A stretch of 64,000 bases of DNA from Lawsonibacter hominis (GTDB lineage: Bacteria; Bacillota; Clostridia; Oscillospirales; Oscillospiraceae): assembly GCF_014287895.1 (NCBI RefSeq), contig NZ_JACOPP010000012.1, forward strand, positions 33,017 through 97,016. Direction: 5' to 3'. Below, one piece after another: positions 44,554-52,700 of this stretch. The translations under genes were made by a program, and so were the position numbers. Below the pieces are notes generated by a model. It was given only the letters and a program-made list of their open reading frames with translations. It was not told the DNA's origin and made no database searches. Within the stretch, counting starts at the first letter, position 1. Each line of letters opens with the position of its first letter.

Positions 44554-44590
44554 AAGCGAGGCGCAGGCATTTTGCCTGCGCCTCGCTTTT
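44554..44590 (+). terminator. Terminator of the aspS2-gatCAB operon
   Basis: AAGCGAGGCGCAGGCA, loop TTT, TGCCTGCGCCTCGCTT, then TTGTTG. Confidence 0.85.
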
Positions 44591-44597
44591 GTTGCGT

Positions 44598-46829
44598 TTA
44601 CGGTTTCCAGGAGCCTAAACTCTGGCCATCGCGGGCCAGCAGCTCCAGTCCCTCCAGCTCGACTTGCCCCTCCAGCAGGAAGTGAAAGGTCCGGCCGGGA
44701 TAGACTGTCTGGGTCAGGACCTGCCCGCCGTCATAGCTCAGGCGGACCGTGAGGTCGCCCCGGAGCTCCCGCCCCACGGACCCAAAGACCACCGTGCAGC
44801 CGGGAGGGCCCAACACGGCGGCGGCGACTCCCTCTCCCGCCGGAGCAGGGCACTGGTTGGCGACCAGCTCGTGCCAGCGGCCGTCCGCCACGCTGCGAAC
44901 CAGGCCGCTGGCGCGGAGGACGGCGCTCCCCCTGTCCCAAGCGAGGACCACATAGCTGGAACCGGCGGGGAATATTTCATCCGGGCTCCAATCAGGGAAG
45001 TCCCGCTCGAAGTCCGCCTTGGGGCCGCCGGAGAGGGGGCCGAATCCCGCGTTAGCTACGCGGCTCTGGCCCGCCTCGCCGAGCATAAAGGCCGCCAGCC
45101 GCCGGGCGGGGGAGTCCTCCGGCTCGTCGGAGCGGAGCACCACATAGTTGTAGCCCGCCAGGGGGTAGCTGCCGTCGGCGATCGTGGAGTCGCTGGGCAT
45201 CACCCCGTCCACAGACAGCAGCTTGAGCTCCCCTCCTCCCGCATCGTCCAGAAGCCAGGAGCTGTTCACGTAATAATAAAAGACGCTGTAGCCGATGGCG
45301 TAGGCGGCAGGATCGGTACGCAGGGCCTGGGCCACGTCTGTGAGGGCGGAGGACATGGCGTAAGAGGTGAGGACGTTATGCACGTTCGGGCTGAGGGAGA
45401 GCTTGCCTCCCTCCAGGAAGTACTGTTCCATCAGGGCGTGGGAGCCGCTGTCCGCGTTGCGGCGGTAGGGCAGCAGCTGGGCGTTCGGCCCGCCTACCTG
45501 ATTCCAGTTCGTATATTTCCCATAGACATATAAATCCTGTATTTGCCGCTGGGTCAGCCCAAGGACAGGGTTCTCCGCATTGGTAAAGAACACCATGGCA
45601 TCGTAAGCAATGGGAATGCACTCCAACTGTACCCCTGCCTCCGCCGCTTGGGCCTTGAGCGCTTCCGAGGGGAGGGTGGCCGCGAAGAGAACGTCCGCCG
45701 CGCCGTCAATCAACCGTTGGTAAGACTCATGGCTTTTGGAATGGCTCTCCGGGTACTGTGGGTGGTTTTCGAAGTTGGAGAAAAAAGCTCCATACACCGC
45801 CTTGGTGTATGGGTAGGTGGAGGTGGAGCCGTCGATGACGGGCATGGCCCGGTCAAATCCCCATTCGATGGCCTCCGGAAGCGGATACCAGGGCAGACGC
45901 CGCAGGGCGCTGTAGAGGAATTCGATGATCTCACCCCGGGTAGCGCCCCTGCCCGGCTCGGCCAGGCGCTCCTGGAGCGGGAACCCCTCGCTGTCCCGCC
46001 CGCCGGTGTCCCGGAAGGTAACGATGCCCAGATCCCCCCTGTCAAATGCCAGGTAGGCCTCCCGTGCCCAGTCCGGAAGGTCCTCCCCATCGGCCAGCAC
46101 CAGCTTCTCGTCTCCCTGCGGCGCCTCCAGCCAGCCAACGGCACGCATGGCCCGGTAAAGCATGACGGTAAATTCCCCGCGGGTCACCGGGCGCTCCGGG
46201 TGGAACAACGCGTCCGGCGCAGCCAGCCCGCAGGCCCGGGCGGCGGCAGCCACCGGAACGTACCACGCGCCGGGCGCTACGTCATCGTAGCCGGTGCTTT
46301 TCCCGTTGGCGTCGTACCACTCCGCCCAGATTTCCCCCTCCTCCGGGATCCCCAGCAGGCGGACGATCAGCGCAAACGCTTCCGCCCGGGTAATCACCGC
46401 GCCGGCGTTCAGGTTCCCCGAACCGTCGCCCCGGAGGACGCCGCGGAGATTCAGCTCATCGGTGCCAATCGGAGCGTCGTAGTATTCCACACCTTCCCAT
46501 ACCGTGATATGGTCGGCAAACCGCACAGGCTCGCCCAGACCGGCTTCCAGCGTCCGGCCCGCCTGGGCGGCCGGGACGGTGGCAAAGAGATATCCCCGGT
46601 AATAATTGCTGCACAGGGCTACCGGCTCCCCGGTGTCGGCATAGCGCACACACAGCTTCCGGGTCTGCGCCCAGGGCAGCTGTTCCCCCTCCGGGCAGGG
46701 CACGCGGATGGTCACATAATCCCCATCCCCCTCGCTCCGCGTCCAAAGGGCTTGCTCCGGCTCTGCCGCCCGGGCCGCCGCTGCGCATACCAGGACCAGG
46801 CACAATACCGCCGCCAACAGCCGTTTCAT
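44598..46829 (-). CDS. Exported SLH-domain / substrate-binding-protein fusion
   Basis: A 743-residue secreted protein. It begins with a signal peptide (MKRLLAAVLCLVLVCAAAARA). Three SLH-type repeats cover about residues 125-325 (cores ITRAEAFALIVRLLG, VTRGEFTVMLYRAM and ATRGEIIEFLYSALRRLP), which anchor proteins to the cell wall. A PstS-like phosphate/anion-binding fold spans about 328-610, starting PVIDGSTSTYPYTKAVYGAF and including YTNWNQVGGPNAQLLPYRRN. A C-terminal beta domain of about 110 residues follows. The ligand is not determined, and no transporter genes are adjacent. The start follows AAAGGAG. Confidence 0.85.
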   Translation of the reverse strand: MKRLLAAVLCLVLVCAAAARAAEPEQALWTRSEGDGDYVTIRVPCPEGEQLPWAQTRKLCVRYADTGEPVALCSNYYRGYLFATVPAAQAGRTLEAGLGEPVRFADHITVWEGVEYYDAPIGTDELNLRGVLRGDGSGNLNAGAVITRAEAFALIVRLLGIPEEGEIWAEWYDANGKSTGYDDVAPGAWYVPVAAAARACGLAAPDALFHPERPVTRGEFTVMLYRAMRAVGWLEAPQGDEKLVLADGEDLPDWAREAYLAFDRGDLGIVTFRDTGGRDSEGFPLQERLAEPGRGATRGEIIEFLYSALRRLPWYPLPEAIEWGFDRAMPVIDGSTSTYPYTKAVYGAFFSNFENHPQYPESHSKSHESYQRLIDGAADVLFAATLPSEALKAQAAEAGVQLECIPIAYDAMVFFTNAENPVLGLTQRQIQDLYVYGKYTNWNQVGGPNAQLLPYRRNADSGSHALMEQYFLEGGKLSLSPNVHNVLTSYAMSSALTDVAQALRTDPAAYAIGYSVFYYYVNSSWLLDDAGGGELKLLSVDGVMPSDSTIADGSYPLAGYNYVVLRSDEPEDSPARRLAAFMLGEAGQSRVANAGFGPLSGGPKADFERDFPDWSPDEIFPAGSSYVVLAWDRGSAVLRASGLVRSVADGRWHELVANQCPAPAGEGVAAAVLGPPGCTVVFGSVGRELRGDLTVRLSYDGGQVLTQTVYPGRTFHFLLEGQVELEGLELLARDGQSLGSWKP

Positions 46830-46985
46830 TCCGCATCGCTCCTTTCCGTCTTGTCCTGCTCTCAGCATAGCCGTCCCGCTCTTCCGGTGCAAGTTACAAT
46901 GCGGTAACAAGAACCGAGCGCGATCTGCTCCCGCCGGCCGCGTCACGCTTCCTTACAACCTTTTTACAGGATCGGTGCGATTTGC

Positions 46986-47105
46986 AGAGTGACAGCAGGC
47001 TGTCACTCTCAGGCTGTCGAGAAACCCGGTTTATGCGTCAAGTATAAGCCGGGTTCCTCGACAGTCTGACGGCCCCGGAAGCATTGCTTCCGGGGCCGTT
47101 TTCTT
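46986..47105. repeat. Cluster of three hairpins, the middle one bounded by CTGTCGA
   Basis: GAGTGACAGC-AGG-CTGTCACTC, then CTGTCGAG...CTCGACAG (47014-47064) enclosing AACCCGG/CCGGGTT, then ACGGCCCCGGAAGC-ATT-GCTTCCGGGGCCGT with TTTTCTTG on the plus strand (47069-47105). The last hairpin starts 3 bp after the ybaK-like stop. The middle hairpin has the same CTGTCGA ends as family B elements but is only 51 bp. Otherwise 46830-47107 holds no gene. Confidence 0.7.
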
Positions 47106-47107
47106 GT

Positions 47108-47665
47108 TCAGCACTCCTCCGGCCAGGGCAGGTCCACAAAGGTGGGCGCATGTCCCACGGCGGGGAGGAAACGCTCCAGCAGGTCCTGCCGCTGCACCTT
47201 CAGGGTAGAAGTGGAGAAACAGGGGTGGCCGCTGATGTATGCGTCGTGCAGCAGCTCCCGGTCGATCAGCAAACGGACTCTCTGCTCCGGGTCATAGATC
47301 AGCCCGAACACGCTGGCAGAGCCGGGGACGGCCCCTAAAAGGGCCTGCATCTGCTCCCCGGTGGCGAAAGAGAGGCGGGAACAGCCCAGCTGCTTGGTCA
47401 AATCGCGGGTCTTAAACGGCTTGCGCCCCGGCATCATCAGCAGATAGAAATCGGTCTGCTGGCGGTTGGTAAGCAGCAGGTTCTTGCAGATCGACACGTC
47501 CAGCACCGCTTCCACCGCCTCGCAGGCTTCCATGGTATCGGCATGGTCGTGGTCACAGCGCAGATAGGAGATGCCCAGGGCATCCAATTTGGCGTATACC
47601 GCCATCTCCCGGCTGTCCCGTGCCTCGGCAGGCGCGCCGGAATAGACCGTAGGGTCCACGTACAT
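47108..47665 (-). CDS. YbaK/ProX-type aminoacyl-tRNA deacylase
   Basis: A 185-residue protein of the YbaK/PrdX superfamily of trans-editing domains that clear misacylated tRNA, often Ala-tRNA(Pro) or Cys-tRNA(Pro). Visible features: DALGISYLRCDHDHADTMEA near residue 28, ICKNLLLTNRQQTDFYLLMM with the conserved Lys near 58, and GSASVFGLIYDPEQRVRLLI near 110. The PrdX-like length and the GSAS-FGL motif favour the ProXp-ala subgroup. The start at 47665 follows GGGAGG by 8 nt. It lies 13 bp after metY on the same strand, so the two are co-transcribed. Confidence 0.87.
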   Translation of the reverse strand: MYVDPTVYSGAPAEARDSREMAVYAKLDALGISYLRCDHDHADTMEACEAVEAVLDVSICKNLLLTNRQQTDFYLLMMPGRKPFKTRDLTKQLGCSRLSFATGEQMQALLGAVPGSASVFGLIYDPEQRVRLLIDRELLHDAYISGHPCFSTSTLKVQRQDLLERFLPAVGHAPTFVDLPWPEEC

Positions 47666-47678
47666 CCCTTCCGCCTCC

Positions 47679-48962
47679 CTATACCCCCGCCAGGGCCTGT
47701 TCCACGTCATCCAAAATATCCCGTACATCTTCGATGCCGACGCTCAGGCGCACCAGGTCGGGGGATACCCCGGCCGCCGCCAGCTCCGCGTCGGTCATCT
47801 GCCGGTGGGTAGTGGACGCCGGATGGAGCACGCAGGTCTTCGCATCGGCCACATGGGTGGCGATGGAGGCCAGCTTCAGAGCGGCCATGAAACGCGAGGC
47901 CGCGGAACGTCCGCCCTCCACCCCGAAGGAAACCACGCCGCAGGTCCCGTGGGGCATATATTTCTGGGCCAGCGCATAATAGCGGTCCCCCGGCAGGCCG
48001 GGATAGCTGACCCAGGCCACCTTGGGATGGTGCTTCAAACACTCGGCCACAGCCAGAGCGTTTTCACAGTGCTTTGCCATGCGCAGGGGCAGCGTCTCCA
48101 GCCCGATGTTCAGGTAGTAGCAGTTCTGGGGCGACGGGATCGCGCCCAGATCCCGCATGAGCTGGACGGTGGCCTTTGTGATGTAAGCCCCGGCTAGGCC
48201 GAAGCGCTGGGTATACGTGATCCCGTGGTAGCTTTCGTCCGGGGTGCACAGGCCGGGGAACCGGTCGGGGTATTTCGTCCAGTCGAAGGCCCCGCTGTCC
48301 ACGATGGCGCCGCCCACGGCATTGGCGTGTCCGTCCATGTACTTGGTGGTAGAGTGGGTGACGATGTCCGCGCCCCATGCAAAGGGACGGCAGTTCACTG
48401 GTGTGGCAAAGGTGTTGTCCACAATGAGGGGCACCCCGTGGGCGTGGGCGGCTTTGGCAAACTTTTCGATGTCCAGCACCGTCAGGGCAGGATTGGCGAT
48501 AGTCTCCCCGAAGACGGCGCGGGTCTCCGGCCGGAAGGCGGCGTTCAGCTCCTCCTCGGTGCAGTCCGGGTCCACAAAGGTGAAATCGATCCCCATGCGC
48601 TTCATGGTGACGGCGAACAGATTATAGGTCCCGCCGTAAATCGAAGCGGAACAGACCACGTGCTCTCCACAGGAGACGATGTTGAATACGGCGTAAAAGG
48701 AGGCCGCCTGACCGGACGCGGTGAGCATGGCCGCCGTGCCGCCCTCCAGCGCGCAGATCTTGGCGGCCACATGGTCGTTGGTCGGGTTCTGAAGGCGGGT
48801 GTAGAAATACCCGTTCGCCTCCAGGTCGAACAGGGCGCCCATCTGCTCTCCGGTGGCGTACCGGAAGGTGGTGGACTGGATGATGGGGATATTGCGGGGT
48901 TCCCCATTGCCGGGGGTATATCCGGCGTGGATGCAGGCTGTGCGGATGCGCGGATCGCTCAT
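47679..48962 (-). CDS. metY: O-acetylhomoserine sulfhydrylase
   Basis: Makes homocysteine from O-acetylhomoserine and sulfide with PLP. The 427 residues are the family norm. Features: QSTTFRYATGEQMGALFDLE near 30, NPTNDHVAAKICALEGGTAA near 60, IVDNTFATPVNCRPFAWGAD near 180 and the PLP lysine in THSTTKYMDGHANAVGG near 207. It supplies homocysteine for the methionine/SAM cycle of which metK and ahcY are encoded at 0.6-3.3 kb. No riboswitch fits in the 25-nt leader. Confidence 0.94.
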   Translation of the reverse strand: MSDPRIRTACIHAGYTPGNGEPRNIPIIQSTTFRYATGEQMGALFDLEANGYFYTRLQNPTNDHVAAKICALEGGTAAMLTASGQAASFYAVFNIVSCGEHVVCSASIYGGTYNLFAVTMKRMGIDFTFVDPDCTEEELNAAFRPETRAVFGETIANPALTVLDIEKFAKAAHAHGVPLIVDNTFATPVNCRPFAWGADIVTHSTTKYMDGHANAVGGAIVDSGAFDWTKYPDRFPGLCTPDESYHGITYTQRFGLAGAYITKATVQLMRDLGAIPSPQNCYYLNIGLETLPLRMAKHCENALAVAECLKHHPKVAWVSYPGLPGDRYYALAQKYMPHGTCGVVSFGVEGGRSAASRFMAALKLASIATHVADAKTCVLHPASTTHRQMTDAELAAAGVSPDLVRLSVGIEDVRDILDDVEQALAGV

Positions 48963-48994
48963 GGTCAGGTCTTCCTTTCGTGTTTGCTTTCCCT

Positions 48995-49023
48995 ATCCTA
49001 CACGTCCGGCCCGGGCTTGTCAA
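48995..49023 (-). promoter_or_regulatory. Promoter of metY
   Basis: On the minus strand a consensus TTGACA (49023..49018) overlaps the gerM stop codon; after 17 bp comes TAGGAT (49000..48995). Confidence 0.75.
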
Positions 49024-49940
49024 TCCCGTTCCAGACTGGTATCCGGTACGATGGGCTGCTCCAGCGGCACGCCGCCCAGCGCGTCCAGCGCTTCCCCCTC
49101 CGCCAGCAGGCGCACCGCGTCGATCTGCTCCAGTCCTCCCAGCGTGTTGACCAGCGCGTAGACCATCCGGCGGACCGCCTCCGGGTCGGCGGGCGCGTTC
49201 GCTGCAAAACCTGCGGACAGGTTCACGGTGCATACTCCGTCGGTCACCGTCAGCTCATGCACCTGCGCCCCTTCGGGCAGGCAGGCCTCCAGCGCCTCCG
49301 ACGACGGCCCCTCCAGCCACGCGGAAAGCACCGCCTGGGGCAGGGTGGCATCCTCCGTCTTGCGCACCTGACGGGACTCCGTCCCCAGTCCGCTCCCGTC
49401 CGCCTTGGGGTACCAAAGCTCCGCCTGGATATAGACCGGCTCCTCCTCCGCCCCGGACAGGAGCACGTCCTCCCCGCGGAGCAGCTGGCTCTGGCGGTAG
49501 GGGATCTCATGGCCTTCCACGGTTACATATACCGCCTCCACCCCCTCCAGCTGGCAGAACGTCAGGGCGATGCAGCAGTCGGCCAGGGTCAGGTTCACGC
49601 CCGACAGGCCGTTATACTGCTCCGACAGATCCAGATGCAGGCGTCCCTCTTCCAGCGTCCAGTCCAGCAGGCGCACCCCCGCCGGAAACGGCGAGGACAA
49701 GCCGGCCTGCTCCGGCTGGGACAGCAGGGCCTGCAGCAGCGCGGGCACCGGCGGCGCATCCTCCGGCAGCGTATAGGCGGCGCTGTCCACTGCTGCCGGT
49801 GCGTCCTCATCCCCCATGGCGGAGTAATACACCTGGTACGTCCCTTCGGGTGCGGGGGATTCGCCGGAAGAAGCCGGAGCGCACCCCGGCAGCGCCAGCA
49901 GCAGCGCGCCTGCCAGCGCCAAAAGCCTTCTTTGGTTCAC
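49020..49940 (-). CDS. gerM: GerMN-domain lipoprotein
   Basis: A 306-residue exported lipoprotein. A signal peptide with lipobox LALPGC has its Cys near residue 19. Two GerMN-like domains follow at about 65-165 and 195-295, each with a family pattern (VRLLDWTLEEGRLHLDLSEQ and VHELTVTDGVCTVNLSAGFA). GerM proteins act in spore formation and germination in Bacillus. It is encoded behind a two-component system with a GTGA overlap to the kinase gene, suggesting the lipoprotein could be an accessory sensor. Start GTG 49940 after GGGAGGGG. Confidence 0.85.
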   Translation of the reverse strand: MNQRRLLALAGALLLALPGCAPASSGESPAPEGTYQVYYSAMGDEDAPAAVDSAAYTLPEDAPPVPALLQALLSQPEQAGLSSPFPAGVRLLDWTLEEGRLHLDLSEQYNGLSGVNLTLADCCIALTFCQLEGVEAVYVTVEGHEIPYRQSQLLRGEDVLLSGAEEEPVYIQAELWYPKADGSGLGTESRQVRKTEDATLPQAVLSAWLEGPSSEALEACLPEGAQVHELTVTDGVCTVNLSAGFAANAPADPEAVRRMVYALVNTLGGLEQIDAVRLLAEGEALDALGGVPLEQPIVPDTSLERD

Positions 49941-51388
49941 GGCTGCTCCCCTCCCTTCTCCCGGCAGCGGGGAAAGGTCACCGCAAAGCAGGTGCCTGCC
50001 GGCTCCCTCCGGCGCACGGTAACCGTCCCCCGGTGCTGGCGGGCGGTATCCCGAACGATGGACAGGCCCAGCCCGGTCCCGCCCGCGGCCCGGGAGCGGG
50101 CCTTGTCCACCCGGTAAAAGCGATCGAAGATCTTGGGCAGGTCCTCCTCCGGGATGCCCACGCCGGTATCCTCCACGCACAGGACGACGGCGTCCCCCTG
50201 CCCCTGCAGGGTCACGCGGACCATTCCGCCCGGCAGGTTATACTTGACGGCGTTCTCCATCAGGTTGAAGGCGATCTGGTACAGATCGTCCTGCGTCGCC
50301 CACACCCATGCCCCCTCCTCCAGGTCGCAGACCAGGGAGACCTCCACCGCCCGGGCCAGGGGAGCGAGCATGTGCTCCACCTTTTCCACCACCCGTTTTA
50401 CGTCCACCGCCGTCCGCTCCACCGGCGGCGCGGTATCCAGACGGGTGAGGGTAAGCAGCTTTTCCGTGATGCGGGTGAGGCGCTCGGCCTCCTCCCCGAT
50501 GTCCCCCAAAAACTCCCGTGCGGTCGCGTCATCCATGTGCTCGGCCTGAAGGATGGAGTCGGTGAGCAGGCGGATGGAGGCCAGGGGCGTCTTCAGCTCG
50601 TGGGAGGCGTCGGAGACGAAGCGGCGGCGGACCTCCTCGGTGGTCTGGAGACGGCCGGTGAGCTCGTTGAACTCCTCGGCCAGCTGGGTCATCTCATCCC
50701 CGCCCTTCAAGTCTACCCGATGGCTGTACTCGCCCTGGCGCACGATGCGGATGGCCCGCAGCAGAGCGGCGATCCGCCGGGTGAGGGCCTTGGAGAAAAA
50801 CACGCTCATGATCAGGGTCACCACGCAGATGACCGCCGACATGGAGCGCAGATTGCTCTGGATCCCCAGCAGCAGCGCCCCCTGCTCGGTATCGTATTCG
50901 TAGAAATAGACCGCCCCCAGCGTCATGGAGCGGTAAGTGACGGGGACCGCCGCCCGGCTGCGGAAGGCGCCCTCCCGGTACTCCGAGCGGAACACGTCGT
51001 TGCCCTGCAGCGCCGCGGCCACCTCCCAGAACAGGGCATACCGGCCCAGGGTGTCCTCCTGATAGGCCCCCTCATACCAGTCGCAGAGCACCTCGCCCGC
51101 CGGGTCGGTAACCACGACCCGGGTCGTGCCCGGTACCCCAAGGCGGTCGATGGTACCTTTGACGGTCTCCCGGGTCAGCTCCTCCGGTCCCATCGACAGC
51201 GCCGAGGCCAGCACCGCGGCCTGGTTCTGCAGGGAAGCCTGCTTGGACTGGTACACCAGGTCCTGCGAGACCAGGACCGGATAGGTGTTGAGCAGGATGA
51301 GCACCGCCGCGATGATCACCACATAGGTCAGGGCGAACTTGGTCTGCAGCGAGCGCCAGAAGGGCACCCTTTTCGATTGTTCGGCCAT
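49937..51388 (-). CDS. Sensor histidine kinase
   Basis: A 483-residue membrane kinase. The first span is about residues 18-40 (FALTYVVIIAAVLILLN), an extracellular domain covers about 41-180 and the second span about 185-205. A HAMP domain follows to about 250, then the phosphoacceptor His in VSDASHELKTPLASIRLLTD near 263. The ATPase domain has NLMENAVKYN near 375, DTGVGIPEEDLPKIFDRFYR near 412 and GTGLGLSIV near 443. It pairs with the response regulator encoded 37 bp upstream; the signal is unknown but may involve the cell envelope, given the co-transcribed gerM-like gene. Confidence 0.93.
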   Translation of the reverse strand: MAEQSKRVPFWRSLQTKFALTYVVIIAAVLILLNTYPVLVSQDLVYQSKQASLQNQAAVLASALSMGPEELTRETVKGTIDRLGVPGTTRVVVTDPAGEVLCDWYEGAYQEDTLGRYALFWEVAAALQGNDVFRSEYREGAFRSRAAVPVTYRSMTLGAVYFYEYDTEQGALLLGIQSNLRSMSAVICVVTLIMSVFFSKALTRRIAALLRAIRIVRQGEYSHRVDLKGGDEMTQLAEEFNELTGRLQTTEEVRRRFVSDASHELKTPLASIRLLTDSILQAEHMDDATAREFLGDIGEEAERLTRITEKLLTLTRLDTAPPVERTAVDVKRVVEKVEHMLAPLARAVEVSLVCDLEEGAWVWATQDDLYQIAFNLMENAVKYNLPGGMVRVTLQGQGDAVVLCVEDTGVGIPEEDLPKIFDRFYRVDKARSRAAGGTGLGLSIVRDTARQHRGTVTVRRREPAGTCFAVTFPRCREKGGEQP

Positions 51389-51425
51389 GGACGCTCACCT
51401 CCCGCCGGGCTGCAGCCCGGCGTGT

Positions 51426-52106
51426 TCATCCGTTTTTCAGGTAATACCCCACGCCCCACTTGGTGAGGATATACCGGGGATTGGCCGGGTCCAGCTCCAG
51501 CTTCTCCCGCAGGCGGCGCACATGTACGTCCACCGTGCGGTAATCCCCAGCATACTCATACCCCCAGACCACATTGAGCAGATTTTCCCGGGAGTACACC
51601 CGCCCCGGATTGCGCATGAGCAACTCCATCAGGTCGAACTCCTTGGCGGTCAGATCCACGCTCTGCCCTTCTTTCCAGGCCGCCCGGGCATCGGCGTCCA
51701 GCGTGATGTGGCCGATGGTCAGCCGCCCCGCCTCCTTCTGGTGGGACATGCCCGCCCGGCGCAGCAGGGCCCGCACCCGGGCCTTCAGCTCCAGGATGTT
51801 GAAGGGCTTGGTGATATAATCGTCCGCCCCGCACTCGAAGCCGATGATCTTGTCCGCATCCTCGCTGCGGGCCGTCAACATGATCACCGGCACGTTGGAG
51901 AACTCCCGAATGCGCATACAGGCCTGCAGCCCGTCGATCTTGGGCATCATCAGGTCCAGGATGATCAGGTCGAACGCCCCGCTGCGGGCCAGCTCCACCG
52001 CCTGTTCCCCGTCGTAGCCCACCTCCACCTGATAGCCCTCGCTCTCCAGGTTGAACTTGATCCCCTTGACCAGCACCCGCTCGTCATCCACAACCAATAT
52101 CTTCAT
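51426..52106 (-). CDS. OmpR/PhoB-type response regulator
   Basis: A 226-residue regulator. The receiver domain spans 1-118, with the acidic pocket VVDDER, the phosphoacceptor Asp near 51 in LIILDLMMPK and the Lys in YITKPFNILELKARV. A winged-helix DNA-binding domain follows from about 130 (LTAKEFDLMELLMRNPGRVY). The start at 52106 follows AGAGGAGG. It lies between comEA (11 bp upstream) and the kinase. Confidence 0.95.
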   Translation of the reverse strand: MKILVVDDERVLVKGIKFNLESEGYQVEVGYDGEQAVELARSGAFDLIILDLMMPKIDGLQACMRIREFSNVPVIMLTARSEDADKIIGFECGADDYITKPFNILELKARVRALLRRAGMSHQKEAGRLTIGHITLDADARAAWKEGQSVDLTAKEFDLMELLMRNPGRVYSRENLLNVVWGYEYAGDYRTVDVHVRRLREKLELDPANPRYILTKWGVGYYLKNG

Positions 52107-52117
52107 GCCGTCCTCCT

Positions 52118-52504
52118 CTATGAAACGGTGATGTAGTCGATCAGTCCTTCCAGGATCCCTTCCCCGATGCCGCTGACCCTGGTCAGGTCCTCCGGGATCC
52201 GGAAGGGTCCATTTTGGGTGCGGTACGCGATAATATCCCGGGCCCGTTTCTCCCCGATCCCAGGCAGGGCGGTCAGCTCCTCCAGCTGTGCCGTGTTGAT
52301 ATTGATCTTCTCCCCCGCCTCCGGCGCCTCCGGGCTGGACGCCGGCAAGGCCGGGACCAGGGGCGTTTCCTGCGCCAAAACACGCTGGGTCTCCACCCGC
52401 ACCGGCTGCGCCGCGCTGCGTCCCCGCAAAAACCACCCCGCCGCAAAGGCCAGAAAGACCGCGCACAGGAGAATGGTAATCCATTCCAGACGGGAAATCT
52501 TCAT
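52118..52504 (-). CDS. comEA: ComEA-like helix-hairpin-helix protein
   Basis: A 128-residue protein with one membrane anchor (ITILLCAVFLAFAAGWFL, residues 9-26), a proline- and alanine-rich linker and a C-terminal HhH DNA-binding domain (ININTAQLEELTALPGIGEK, then RARDIIAYRTQNGPFRIPED). This is the arrangement of ComEA, the DNA receptor of natural transformation. No comEB, comEC or pilin genes lie in the window, and many non-competent Firmicutes carry short ComEA proteins. First gene of the operon with the two-component system. Confidence 0.85.
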   Translation of the reverse strand: MKISRLEWITILLCAVFLAFAAGWFLRGRSAAQPVRVETQRVLAQETPLVPALPASSPEAPEAGEKININTAQLEELTALPGIGEKRARDIIAYRTQNGPFRIPEDLTRVSGIGEGILEGLIDYITVS

Positions 52505-52700
52505 AAATTGTAAAGCCTCCCCCGTTGCGTCCACCGCTGCCGTTTGCTATAATATTGCCGGTGAACGAAATCGCGCGCTACAGGTTTCGAGGTGATTCGC
52601 TCCGGTCCTTCGCCGCGGATCGAGGCGGGGCTTGGACCGCCGGCATGCGCGGATCGTCGCCGCTTTGCGGCTATTATATCATACATAACGGGAGTTTCCT

